Part shown: in pieces, positions 7,266 to 13,987 of the stretch
Position numbering within the stretch: position 1 is the first letter of the stretch
How the letters are laid out: every line of letters starts with the position of its first letter
NCBI GenBank assembly: GCA_016763395.1
Contig: JAESTW010000607.1
Location: forward strand, 1-14,150
DNA length: 14,150 bases
Reading direction: 5' to 3'
Source of the DNA: Kofleriaceae bacterium
Lineage (GTDB): Bacteria; Myxococcota_A; Polyangia; Haliangiales; Haliangiaceae
Notes under the pieces: model-generated
The model's input: only the letters and a program-made list of their open reading frames with translations
What the model was told of the DNA's origin: nothing
Database searches by the model: none
Program-made: the position numbers and the translations under genes

Positions 7266-7742
7266 TTACTTTCTCTGAGAACTGGTCTCGGAGTCCCGCC
7301 TTATCAACACATCAAATATTTCATCAGCGTCCCTTGCCTCTAGCAGATGCTGCAAAATTTCAGGCCCCTTGAACACCCTACTGATTCGGGCCAAAGCTTT
7401 GAGATGAGAACCACTTGAATTCTCTGGCGCTACCATCACGATGAAAATGTGAGTGGGTTTGCCATCCATCGAGTCAAACTCAACTCCGTCCGGAGCCCGG
7501 CCAATGCAAGCCCGGATCTCGGTGATCTCAGCCAATTTCCCATGAGGAATGGCAACTCCCTGACCAATGGCAGTAGACGCCAAGTCCTCTCGATCCCGGA
7601 GGACTTTTACCAAGCGTTCAAACTCGATCTCCTCATACGCCCCCGCAAGATGTGTTGCTAGCTCTCGAATGACACCGTTTCTATCTGTGGAAGACAGATT
7701 TGAAACGATCATTTCGCGCTGAATTAAGTCTACGATGCGCAC
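7266..7742 (-). CDS. ptsN: PTS nitrogen-type EIIA protein
   Basis: A 158-residue EIIA of the fructose/nitrogen family, with phospho-accepting His67 in GQGVAIPHGKL. No EIIB or EIIC domains are attached, so it is a regulatory phospho-acceptor rather than part of a permease. In other bacteria EIIA-Ntr affects potassium transport and sigma-54-linked functions; the target here is unknown. The start is GTG at 7742 with a weak AGGG about 11 bases upstream. It is separated from hpf by a 243-base structured gap, so it may have its own transcription start or be controlled by that leader. Confidence 0.94.
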   Translation of the reverse strand: MRIVDLIQREMIVSNLSSTDRNGVIRELATHLAGAYEEIEFERLVKVLRDREDLASTAIGQGVAIPHGKLAEITEIRACIGRAPDGVEFDSMDGKPTHIFIVMVAPENSSGSHLKALARISRVFKGPEILQHLLEARDADEIFDVLIRRDSETSSQRK

Positions 7743-7825
7743 GGCGGCCGGACCCTACCACACTGAGTCGTGGCGAATCCGATAGCAGACAATCAAAGGC
7801 AAATCAGTGCGATCTGCGTTTGGTA

Positions 7826-7853
7826 CCTGGTGTTAAATGAATTCAACACCAGG
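7826..7853. repeat. Hairpin 1 of the hpf-ptsN gap: perfect 9-bp inverted repeat
   Basis: CCTGGTGTT (7826-7834) pairs exactly with AACACCAGG (7845-7853), with a 10-base loop containing GAATTC. A related copy AACACTGG (7860-7867) follows and could compete weakly for the same left arm. On either strand there is no run of T after the stem, so it is not a standard terminator. It lies 84-111 bases upstream of ptsN. Confidence 0.6.
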
Positions 7854-7865
7854 GCTTCCAACACT

Positions 7866-7895
7866 GGCTGCGCGAAGGCACTCCTTCGCGCGGCC
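7866..7895. repeat. Hairpin 2 of the hpf-ptsN gap: GC-rich stem with tetraloop
   Basis: GCGCGAAGG (7870-7878) and CCTTCGCGC (7883-7891) form a perfect 9-bp stem around a 4-base loop. Three further base pairs beyond one mismatch extend it to 7866 and 7895; on the plus strand the mismatch is a G-U pair, giving 13 bp. This is the strongest hairpin I see in the window. No T-run follows on either strand, so a simple intrinsic terminator is not supported. A processing site, an RNA stability element or a small RNA are alternatives. Confidence 0.65.
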
Positions 7896-7902
7896 CATCT
7901 AC

Positions 7903-7970
7903 ACTCGCTTAACAGCAAGTAATATCAGCGAGTTGAGTCACAAATTCGGCCTTATCACTAACGCCGAGTT
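7903..7970. repeat. Hairpins 3 and 4 of the hpf-ptsN gap
   Basis: ACTCGCT (7903-7909) pairs with AGCGAGT (7927-7933) across 17 bases. AATTCGGC (7943-7950) pairs with GCCGAGTT (7963-7970) across 12 bases with one G-T type mismatch. These weaker stems lie between the hpf stop and hairpin 2, so nearly the whole gap can fold. Confidence 0.45.
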
Positions 7971-7985
7971 CATTCCGCTGTGATA

Positions 7986-8540
7986 TCAGGTTTTGGGAAC
8001 GCCGGCTTCGATGAGGCCAAACTCCCGCTTGTCCCGCCGATACAACACGCTCAATTGACCATTATCGTCGTTTAGAAAGACGAAGAACTCCTGATGCAAG
8101 AGGTTAATTTGCATAACGGCGTCACTAACAGTCATTGGCTCTGCGTGAATTTCTTCACGCTTCACGATAGCAGCGGGCTCGTCACTCGCTTCCATCTCAT
8201 TGTCGGAAATCACCATATGAGTGAGAGGTACAGGAATCGATTCCCTGCCCTTTCGATGCCGTAGTTTGTCTTTATATCGACGAACTTGGCGCTCGATCTT
8301 GGCCGCAACCAAATCAATGGAAGAGTACATGTTTTCCGTCTCTTCATGGCCTGCCACTTTGAAACCGTTGTGCAGCTTGAGAGATACATCGACCCGGTGG
8401 CTAAAACGATTTGCGCTCAACACCACGTTGCACGAAATGGGATCGGGAAAGTACTTCGTTATTCGCTGAAGACGTTCTTCAGTGTAACTCTTAAGAGCAT
8501 CGGTGGCATCCATGTGCCGGAAGGTCAACGAGAATTGCAT
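7986..8540 (-). CDS. hpf: Long-form ribosome hibernation promoting factor
   Basis: A 184-residue protein. The N-terminal S30AE domain (about 1-105) starts MQFSLTFRHMDAT and contains the basic stretch near RQVRRYKDKLRHRKGR. A linker follows, then the C-terminal dimerisation domain (about 132-180) with EPMTVSDAVMQINLLHQEFF and the ending YRRDKREFGLIE. That two-domain length marks the long form, which by family knowledge both occupies the decoding region and pairs ribosomes into 100S particles in resting cells. ATG 8540 has an excellent AGGAG (8545-8549) four bases upstream. It lies 140 bases after rpoN, the usual neighbour. Confidence 0.96.
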   Translation of the reverse strand: MQFSLTFRHMDATDALKSYTEERLQRITKYFPDPISCNVVLSANRFSHRVDVSLKLHNGFKVAGHEETENMYSSIDLVAAKIERQVRRYKDKLRHRKGRESIPVPLTHMVISDNEMEASDEPAAIVKREEIHAEPMTVSDAVMQINLLHQEFFVFLNDDNGQLSVLYRRDKREFGLIEAGVPKT

Positions 8541-8680
8541 TTTTCTCCTATGGGCAGTCTTGCCCGCTATGGTCCGTAAGCGTTGCTCTAAGCCAGCGAA
8601 TCTGACGTCGAGCGAGTTATTCTTATATAAATATTCTTAGTGTACAGAAGCTAGAGATCCAGAAACTAAAGACACAAAAA
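8541..8680. other. AT-rich gap between rpoN and hpf
   Basis: On the minus strand this gap opens with two similar T-rich stretches (TTTTAGTTT and CTTTAGTTTC, around 8663-8684) just after the rpoN stop. It continues with an AT-rich patch containing TATAAG (8622-8627), about 80 bases before hpf. TATAAG could be a -10 box, but no good -35 sits at the right distance, so a promoter for hpf is possible and not demonstrated. No terminator hairpin is evident. Confidence 0.35.
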
Positions 8681-10153
8681 CTAAAAGACTTGCTTGCGCT
8701 TGGAAGAACTGAGGATGCCCAGTTGCTCTCGATACTTCGCGACAGTACGGCGAGCGATATGGATGTTGCCTTCCTTGAGCTGATCGACAATCTTTTGGTC
8801 CGAGAAGGGCTTCTTGGGATTCTCGTCACTGATGATCTTCTTGATCTTACTCTTCACTGCTTGTGATGCTAAATCGTCACCGTTGGTTCGAGTAATTCCC
8901 GAGTTGAAAAAGAACTTCAGCTCAAAGATGCCCTGAGGTGTATGCAAGTACTTGTTGGTCGTCACCCGCGAAATCGTCGACTCATGCATGCCGATGTCTT
9001 CTGCTACATCGCGTAGAATCAGTGGTTTTAGGTGCGTAACGCCCTTTTCAAAAAACTCGCGTTGGAACTTTAGAATCGACTCGGTAACTTTGATAATCGT
9101 ACGCTGCCGCTGATGGATGGAGCGGATCAGCCACTGAGCCGAGCGAAGCTTGTCCTGTAAGTATTGCTTGGCGTCCGTGCCGCCCATCGCACTTCGGTAG
9201 AAATTGGAAATTTTTAGCTTGGGCAAGCCATCATCATTGGGAACTACAAAGTACTTGTCGCCAACTTTGTGAATGTAGACGTCCGGCGTGATGTACACCG
9301 GCTCATCCGAGGAATATTGCCGTCCAGGCCTAGGATCAAACTCTATAATGACCTTCGCCGCTTCGTAAATTTCTTCTAGCGACTCTTTTAGGTCCCGCGC
9401 AATCGCCTGGTAGTTCTTCTTCTCTAAGTTACCGATGTGCGAGCGAATCATCTTGACCAGTAAGTCATCATCTTGTCCGTAGTGGACTGCCTGGATATAC
9501 ATGCATTCGGCCAAGTTACGAGCGCCAACACCGACCGGGTCAAAACCCTGAATTTTCATCAGCACTGCTTCAACTTCGTCAATCGTGCACTCGGCCTCAG
9601 CCGCCATATCCTCTATTGGCGAATCCTTCACATAGCCATTGCGATCGATGTTCCCGATAATGAGCTCGCCAATTTCCTTCTGGGCGTCCGTAAGATCGGA
9701 CATCCGGAGTTGCCACCTCAAGTGATCTTCGAGTGACTCTGTCTTGGTGAGCGTCTGCTCTAGTGAAGGTAGATCGTCATCAGAAGTACGAACGCCGCCA
9801 GAAGCGGGGGCCGAGTTCTGGTAGTTTTCCAGGTAGTTTTCCCAGTCGATTTCTCCAGCCGCTGGTCCCTCTTGCGTCTCTTGCGCGTCACCGCCATCAG
9901 AGGGCTCCGACACTGCCGCTTCCGTTACGGGCGGATCAGCGGCGGTTGACTGACTGTCGACCATCTCTTTTTCAGGGTTCGTCGACCCGAGCTCGATGTC
10001 GTCTTCAAGTACCGGGTTCTCGAGCATCTCCTCGCGGACTAGCTCTACCAGTTCAATCCGAGACAACTGCAAGAGCTTGATAGCCTGCTGCAACTGCGGG
10101 GTCATCACCAGCTGTTGGCTCAGCTTGAGATTGAGCCTCATCTCCATGCCCAT
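8681..10153 (-). CDS. rpoN: RNA polymerase sigma-54 factor
   Basis: A 490-residue sigma-54, typical length. The Gln/Leu-rich region I (residues 5-50) starts MRLNLKLSQQLVMTPQLQQA and is the part that responds to enhancer-binding activators. An acidic, poorly ordered region II (about 51-125) follows. The core-binding domain runs through the middle. The helix-turn-helix region contains MHESTISRVTTNKYL and GIFELKFFFNSG. The RpoN box ARRTVAKYRE (467-476) recognises the -24 promoter element. ATG 10153 has AGGGG eight bases upstream; ATGs two and four codons later would also be in frame. It is followed by hpf in the same direction, as in many proteobacteria, but the usual upstream lptB is replaced here by pyrG. 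Confidence 0.97.
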   Translation of the reverse strand: MGMEMRLNLKLSQQLVMTPQLQQAIKLLQLSRIELVELVREEMLENPVLEDDIELGSTNPEKEMVDSQSTAADPPVTEAAVSEPSDGGDAQETQEGPAAGEIDWENYLENYQNSAPASGGVRTSDDDLPSLEQTLTKTESLEDHLRWQLRMSDLTDAQKEIGELIIGNIDRNGYVKDSPIEDMAAEAECTIDEVEAVLMKIQGFDPVGVGARNLAECMYIQAVHYGQDDDLLVKMIRSHIGNLEKKNYQAIARDLKESLEEIYEAAKVIIEFDPRPGRQYSSDEPVYITPDVYIHKVGDKYFVVPNDDGLPKLKISNFYRSAMGGTDAKQYLQDKLRSAQWLIRSIHQRQRTIIKVTESILKFQREFFEKGVTHLKPLILRDVAEDIGMHESTISRVTTNKYLHTPQGIFELKFFFNSGITRTNGDDLASQAVKSKIKKIISDENPKKPFSDQKIVDQLKEGNIHIARRTVAKYREQLGILSSSKRKQVF

Positions 10154-10231
10154 ATGAATTTCCCCTTTGTTTTACGGTGGATAAAATGCTGAAACTTGCA
10201 ACGTCACCACGGCAATTACCGCAGTATTGCA

Positions 10232-10261
10232 ATGATACACGCTATCTAGCTTTCTTGTAAA
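10232..10261 (-). promoter_or_regulatory. Predicted sigma-70-type promoter of rpoN
   Basis: On the minus strand, TTTACA (10261-10256) and TATCAT (10237-10232) are separated by 18 bases. Each matches its consensus at five of six positions. Transcription would begin near 10225, leaving a leader of about 70 bases before rpoN. Confidence 0.55.
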
Positions 10262-10277
10262 CCTGTTGGGCCGGGTG

Positions 10278-10293
10278 TGGCCCAGAATTTGCT
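10278..10293 (+). promoter_or_regulatory. Sigma-54-like promoter element, copy 1
   Basis: TGGCCC-N5-TTGCT has the required GG-N10-GC spacing and matches TGGCAC/TTGCW at all but one specified base. It points rightward, away from rpoN and toward the pyrG 3' end, and ends 17 bases upstream of the rpoN -35 box. Confidence 0.4.
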
Positions 10294-10306
10294 TTGTCAA
10301 GCGTTA

Positions 10307-10322
10307 TGGCATCTGGATTGCC
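10307..10322 (+). promoter_or_regulatory. Sigma-54-like promoter element, copy 2
   Basis: TGGCAT-N5-TTGCC also has GG-N10-GC spacing and keeps TGGCA and TTGC. It is in the same orientation as copy 1, 29 bases further on. No plus-strand gene follows; transcription from it would run antisense to pyrG. Confidence 0.35.
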
Positions 10323-10387
10323 GGGCTTTCGCGCCCGACAGACAAAATACGATCCGCCAGACGCAAAATCTCGCAGTTGAGCGGGGT

Positions 10388-12028
10388 TTACTTCGATTCT
10401 TGATGTGCTAGAGCGGCGCCGACGAAGGTGCTGAAAATCGGATGGGGCGCCAATGGCCTGCTCTTAAATTCAGGATGGAACTGGCAGCCGACGAAAAATG
10501 GATGGTCTGCGATTTCGATAATCTCGACCAATCGCTTATCGGGAGACAATCCCGAGAGTAGCAAGCCACCCTTCTCCAGTGCCTCGCGATAGTCATTGTT
10601 GACTTCCCAGCGGTGGCGGTGGCGCTCTCGAATTTCGTCCGACTTGTAAATCTCGTATGCCTTGGAACCCTTTTCCAATACGCAAGAGTACGCGCCCAAT
10701 CGCATCGTCGCGCCTTTGTCCGTAACGCCACGCTGATCGGGCATCAAGTGAACCACAGGATGCTCTGTATTCTCGTCTTGCTCAGTCGACGCGGCTCCTT
10801 TGAGACCACAGACATTTCGAGCAAACTCAATCACTGCCATCTGCATGCCCAGACAAATCCCGAAGAACGGCACCCTATTATCGCGAGCATACTGAACTGC
10901 TAGGACTTTTCCCAATGTTCCACGAGAGCCAAATCCCGGGGCCACCAAGATTCCATCGACCGATCCGAGCGCGGACTCCGCACCATTGGCTTCAATCTCT
11001 TCCGCATCAACATGAATAATCTTGACTGCTGAATAGTGCGTTACTCCACCGTGTGTGAGCGCCTCGTTGATACTCTTGTACGACTCAACCAGCGAGACGT
11101 ATTTCCCCACCATTGCTATAGTGACGGTCTTTTGGGGGTTGCGAACCGCATCAACAAGATCTTCCCAGGGAGTTAGTCTCGCGGCTCTGGACCAAATATT
11201 GAGAATTTCACTGAGCTTGTCGTCCATGCCCTGGTCGGCCAAAAGCAATGGCAGTGCGTAAATCGTATCAACATCAGTTGAGACAAATACCGAGTCCCGA
11301 GAGACACTGCAGAACATCGCGATCTTGTCCAGTAATCCGTCTTCGATTTCGTGCTCACTTCGGCACACAAGCACGTCCGGTTGGATTCCAATCTCGCGCA
11401 TTTTCTGAACCGAGTGCTGTGTTGGCTTGGTCTTGAGTTCTCCCGCTGCAGCCAAGTAGGGAAGCAGCGTTACGTGTACGGACACAGAGTTTTCTGATCC
11501 CAGGTCCAAACGCAATTGCCGGATGGCTTCCAAGAAAGGCAGTGACTCGATGTCTCCGACGGTTCCGCCTACTTCAACAATGAGCAAGTCGAGTCCTTCG
11601 GCACACGCCATCACTCTGGTTTTAATCTCGTCGGTGACATGGGGGATGACCTGAATCGTGCCGCCCAAGTACTCGCCACTGCGTTCTTTTTGGATAACCG
11701 AGTGGTACACCTGTCCGCTGGTCACGTTGTTGAGCTGGCTCATCGGCGTGGACACGAAACGCTCGTAGTGCCCGAGATCCAAGTCGGTTTCCGCGCCATC
11801 ATCGGTAACGTACACCTCGCCGTGCTGCAGCGGATTCATCGTGCCCGCATCTACGTTAAGGTAAGGATCGAGTTTGATATTAGCGACCTTAAGCCCGCGA
11901 TTTTCCATCAAGGCACCAACTGAAGCGCTCACAAGGCCCTTGCCAAGTGACGAGACAACTCCGCCAGTAACGAAGATAAACTTCGTTCGAGATCCTAGTT
12001 TCCCTTTTGTTTCCAATGACTTACGCAT
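10388..12028 (-). CDS. pyrG: CTP synthase
   Basis: A 546-residue CTP synthase, normal length. It converts UTP to CTP using ATP and ammonia released from glutamine, in the cytoplasm. The synthetase domain (about 14-285) has TGGVVSSLGKGL with the P-loop, LDPYLNVDAGTMNP, HGEVYVTDDGAETDLDLGHYERF and VEVGGTVGDIES. The class I glutamine amidotransferase domain (about 300-540) has oxyanion GFGSRG, nucleophile Cys392 in GICLGMQ, and His518/Glu520 in QFHPEF. All catalytic residues are present. ATG 12028 gives an N-terminal extension of roughly ten residues before the family's usual start. No ribosome site is visible, which fits the very short leader predicted by its promoter. Confidence 0.97.
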   Translation of the reverse strand: MRKSLETKGKLGSRTKFIFVTGGVVSSLGKGLVSASVGALMENRGLKVANIKLDPYLNVDAGTMNPLQHGEVYVTDDGAETDLDLGHYERFVSTPMSQLNNVTSGQVYHSVIQKERSGEYLGGTIQVIPHVTDEIKTRVMACAEGLDLLIVEVGGTVGDIESLPFLEAIRQLRLDLGSENSVSVHVTLLPYLAAAGELKTKPTQHSVQKMREIGIQPDVLVCRSEHEIEDGLLDKIAMFCSVSRDSVFVSTDVDTIYALPLLLADQGMDDKLSEILNIWSRAARLTPWEDLVDAVRNPQKTVTIAMVGKYVSLVESYKSINEALTHGGVTHYSAVKIIHVDAEEIEANGAESALGSVDGILVAPGFGSRGTLGKVLAVQYARDNRVPFFGICLGMQMAVIEFARNVCGLKGAASTEQDENTEHPVVHLMPDQRGVTDKGATMRLGAYSCVLEKGSKAYEIYKSDEIRERHRHRWEVNNDYREALEKGGLLLSGLSPDKRLVEIIEIADHPFFVGCQFHPEFKSRPLAPHPIFSTFVGAALAHQESK

Positions 12029-12063
12029 AGTCTATGGGAGGCTACACTACGTCAGCCTATGGG
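12029..12063. repeat. 10-bp direct repeat flanking the pyrG -10 box
   Basis: AGTCTATGGG (12029-12038) and AGCCTATGGG (12054-12063) differ at one base and are 25 bases apart. One lies in the promoter spacer and one at the predicted transcription start. This placement would suit an operator; chance is possible. Confidence 0.4.
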
Positions 12064-12072
12064 GTCTGTCAA
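12044..12072 (-). promoter_or_regulatory. Predicted pyrG promoter
   Basis: On the minus strand a perfect -35 box TTGACA (12072-12067) is followed after exactly 17 bases by TAGTGT (12049-12044), a weak -10 box matching three of six. Initiation would fall around 12035-12038, only about 8-10 bases before the ATG, so pyrG mRNA would be almost leaderless. Confidence 0.5.
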
Positions 12073-12268
12073 CATCGATGTGACAATAACTGGCGAGTAG
12101 AAACGTTCTTAAGTGCGATTGCGGAGTGGCGCGCAGAGCGAAGCGTGTTTGGAGAACTTCAGCGTAGTCGTATGCGGTGGACAAGCGAGAGAGTAGATAT
12201 GCATCGATTACAGGAAATGTCTGCACCGAATGGGAACTGGGCCGTGAGAAGTCGAGAATTTTTTCGAG

Positions 12269-12476
12269 ATGAATCCGAGCCAAGAAGAACTCTTACACCA
12301 CTACCAACGGTCTGTGAGCTTTGTTGGGGTCCTTCAGCAATACCCTCGGGGCAGCGAATCTCACGCTCGTTCCGGCATGGACGATGCGCGATTATCCTGA
12401 TTTCGCTAAACGAATGCCGATCCGTTTCATTCCGGACAAAGAGACATGCAAGAATTGCGAAAAAAAACTAACTTAG
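12269..12476 (+). pseudogene. Possible frame-split small gene or gene relic
   Basis: Two short plus-strand frames look more like protein than their surroundings. Frame A (ATG 12269, stop 12398-12400, 43 residues) begins MNPSQEELLHHYQRSVSF. The +1 frame (open from 12318, ATG at 12384, stop 12474-12476) ends FIPDKETCKNCEKKLT, with a CxxC pair like half a zinc ribbon. They overlap around 12318-12400, so a single frameshift would join them into roughly 65 residues. I recognise no family. It may be a decayed gene, two tiny genes, or chance. Confidence 0.25.
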
Positions 12477-12540
12477 GCGTCAATTATCTTGAAACGTATC
12501 GCTGTTAATGAAAGCCCGCTACCGTCATCTTGCGATGGCA

Positions 12541-12586
12541 AAACACTGTCTACGTGAAATTCTGAATTTAATACCGTGCAGTGTTT
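12541..12586. repeat. Nested palindrome
   Basis: Outer arms AAACACTG (12541-12548) and CAGTGTTT (12579-12586) are perfectly complementary. Centred between them is a second perfect inverted repeat, AAATTC-T-GAATTT (12557-12569), and ACG/CGT (12552-12554, 12575-12577) can also pair. The whole 46 bases could fold as one interrupted hairpin or serve as a symmetric binding site. Confidence 0.4.
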
Positions 12587-12742
12587 CGCTGCAGTGGGTC
12601 TCCCCTCAACCAGTGAGAGACAAAGCGTGCCTCCGTGCATCGTTGAGAGTCGCATCTTTGCGAATGGCTCTCTCACAATTACTTGACCCCATCGTTCGAG
12701 AAATGTGCGACAAGATTCCTGGTGTTCAGAAAAAACCCTAAT

Positions 12743-13969
12743 ATGCCTGCCTTCCTACTCGTACCGCCACGTCCCAAATCCCTTCATGCTCTTTCACTCT
12801 TGCTCGGTCTCGCATTGCTCGGCTGTTCCACGTTTAGCGACGAGCCGTCCGGTAACCAGGACAAAGAAGATGGCCGGGACTTGCTCTTTGAATCCAACGG
12901 ATACAAGAATAATCCTCTCGTACTCCCCCTTACAGAGCCCTTCGATATGTGTTTTTTTGAAGAAGAGAACACACTTCCAAGCGCTGGTTATGGTGTAGAC
13001 CTCAACACAGCAAAGTGGCTCGCATTCTTCTCTGCAAACCAGTACGCGCATTACGCCCATATTGCTCCCGTGCTGGAGCAGATGGGATTTGGTGACGAAG
13101 GCGAAGGCGAGGACTGGGTGAACCAGGCCCGCAATGTTCTAATCACGCGCCACCAAGAAGAAATCGGAACAATTCCCAATGGCGGATCGGCCGTCTTTGA
13201 GAGGGACGTCATTCAAAAGGTTGTGAAAGGCAAGAAGATTCAGTTTTTTGCCGCTGGAGCCATTGAGGTCGATGATGAGGGCTTTGAGTACTTTAACGAT
13301 GAGAGCACGCAAATGCTTTGGGCCGAACACCGCACCGAGCCAATTGTCATCATCACCTTTCGAGGAACAGAACCAGATGAGTACGCAGACATCACCGCGG
13401 ACTTGGTAGCCTGGAAGGAAAATCGTGCGGGCTATGGCTCTGCACATACTGGGTTTCAAGGTGCCTACGATGGTGTAGAGTCGATTCTCAGAGCGAAGCT
13501 ACAGGCAGAGAGCGGCCGCGGATTGCAGATTTGGATCACCGGACACAGCCTTGGAGGCGCGCTCACGAGCCTTGCCACGACCACGATTATGGACCACATC
13601 AAGGGGGATACAAGCTACAGTCTGCGCGGTATCCACACCTACGGCATGCCGCGTGTCGGTGACGACGAATATGTCGAGCAAGTCGAGCTTGGCTACCAAG
13701 ACAATGATGTCCGCGCGATGCGATTTCGCAACGGGGACGACATTGTTACACAATTACCTTGGCAGTGGATGGGCTTCCGTCAGTCCGGGCAACTGATGCA
13801 CTTGCGAGGCGAAGGCAGTTTTGACTTCGATCCTGTAGAACAAGACCCGGGCGACACAGCGGAGAATGCAGGCGCTCTGGCCGACCACAGCATCCCGACT
13901 TACTATGCGCGGATCGCTGCGTTCTTCACCGCGCCATACCAGGCGCTCGGTAACCGCTGCTCGTATTAA
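12743..13969 (+). CDS. Lipase (class 3) family lipoprotein
   Basis: A 408-residue predicted lipoprotein. The signal peptide (1-27) is hydrophobic from Leu14 and ends in lipobox LLGC with lipidated Cys28. The mature N-terminus is followed by an alpha/beta-hydrolase domain of the Lipase_3 type (about 165-395). Oxyanion strand TFRGTE lies at 205-210, nucleophile Ser269 is in GHSLGGAL, and TYGMPRVGDD (299-308) follows. Asp333 in NGDDIV and His382 in ADHS complete a likely Ser-Asp-His triad, by analogy with fungal lipases of this family. It should hydrolyse esters or lipids at the cell envelope; the substrate is unknown. ATG 12743 is chosen because it gives a proper signal peptide; an in-frame TTG at 12683 would bury it. 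No clear ribosome site is visible. It is convergent with the gene at 13988. Confidence 0.9.
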   Translation: MPAFLLVPPRPKSLHALSLLLGLALLGCSTFSDEPSGNQDKEDGRDLLFESNGYKNNPLVLPLTEPFDMCFFEEENTLPSAGYGVDLNTAKWLAFFSANQYAHYAHIAPVLEQMGFGDEGEGEDWVNQARNVLITRHQEEIGTIPNGGSAVFERDVIQKVVKGKKIQFFAAGAIEVDDEGFEYFNDESTQMLWAEHRTEPIVIITFRGTEPDEYADITADLVAWKENRAGYGSAHTGFQGAYDGVESILRAKLQAESGRGLQIWITGHSLGGALTSLATTTIMDHIKGDTSYSLRGIHTYGMPRVGDDEYVEQVELGYQDNDVRAMRFRNGDDIVTQLPWQWMGFRQSGQLMHLRGEGSFDFDPVEQDPGDTAENAGALADHSIPTYYARIAAFFTAPYQALGNRCSY

Positions 13970-13987
13970 GTAGTAAGGTGCATCGAG

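Larger units (their letters stand above)
10267..10337. repeat. Two short GC hairpins downstream of pyrG
   Basis: CGGGC (10322-10326) pairs with GCCCG (10333-10337) around a 6-base loop. TGGGCC (10267-10272) pairs with GGCCCA (10279-10284) around another 6-base loop. They lie 50-120 bases past the pyrG stop in its direction of transcription. Neither is followed by a T-run, so they may help end or protect the pyrG transcript but are not classical terminators. Confidence 0.35.
12073..12742. other. Gene-poor region between divergent pyrG and the lipase
   Basis: About 670 bases with no convincing complete gene on either strand. Open frames of 60-145 codons exist, but their Arg/Ser/Cys-rich translations look random. 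It contains the frame-split fragment at 12269-12476, a nested palindrome at 12541-12586 and an 8-bp inverted pair GTGAGAGA/TCTCTCAC (12613-12620 and 12669-12676). No tRNA, CRISPR or insertion-sequence ends are seen. No clear promoter for the lipase was found; TTGACC at 12683-12688 has no -10 partner. Confidence 0.5.

Noticed and set aside
7866..7895. Intrinsic terminator after hpf
   Set aside because: The stem is strong but no T-run follows it on either strand.
12034..12471. 145-codon plus-strand open frame beginning inside the pyrG promoter
   Set aside because: The translation is rich in Arg, Ser, Cys and Trp with no motif. It starts within the predicted pyrG promoter and has no ribosome site; it looks like a chance frame.
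12473..12676. 67-codon minus-strand open frame and overlapping 77-codon plus-strand frame (12508-12741)
   Set aside because: They overlap each other, have no recognisable domain and no clear ribosome site, and span the nested palindrome. Neither can be supported as a gene.
12683..12742. TTG start extending the lipase by 20 residues
   Set aside because: It would place a charged segment in front of the lipoprotein signal peptide; ATG 12743 gives a proper signal.
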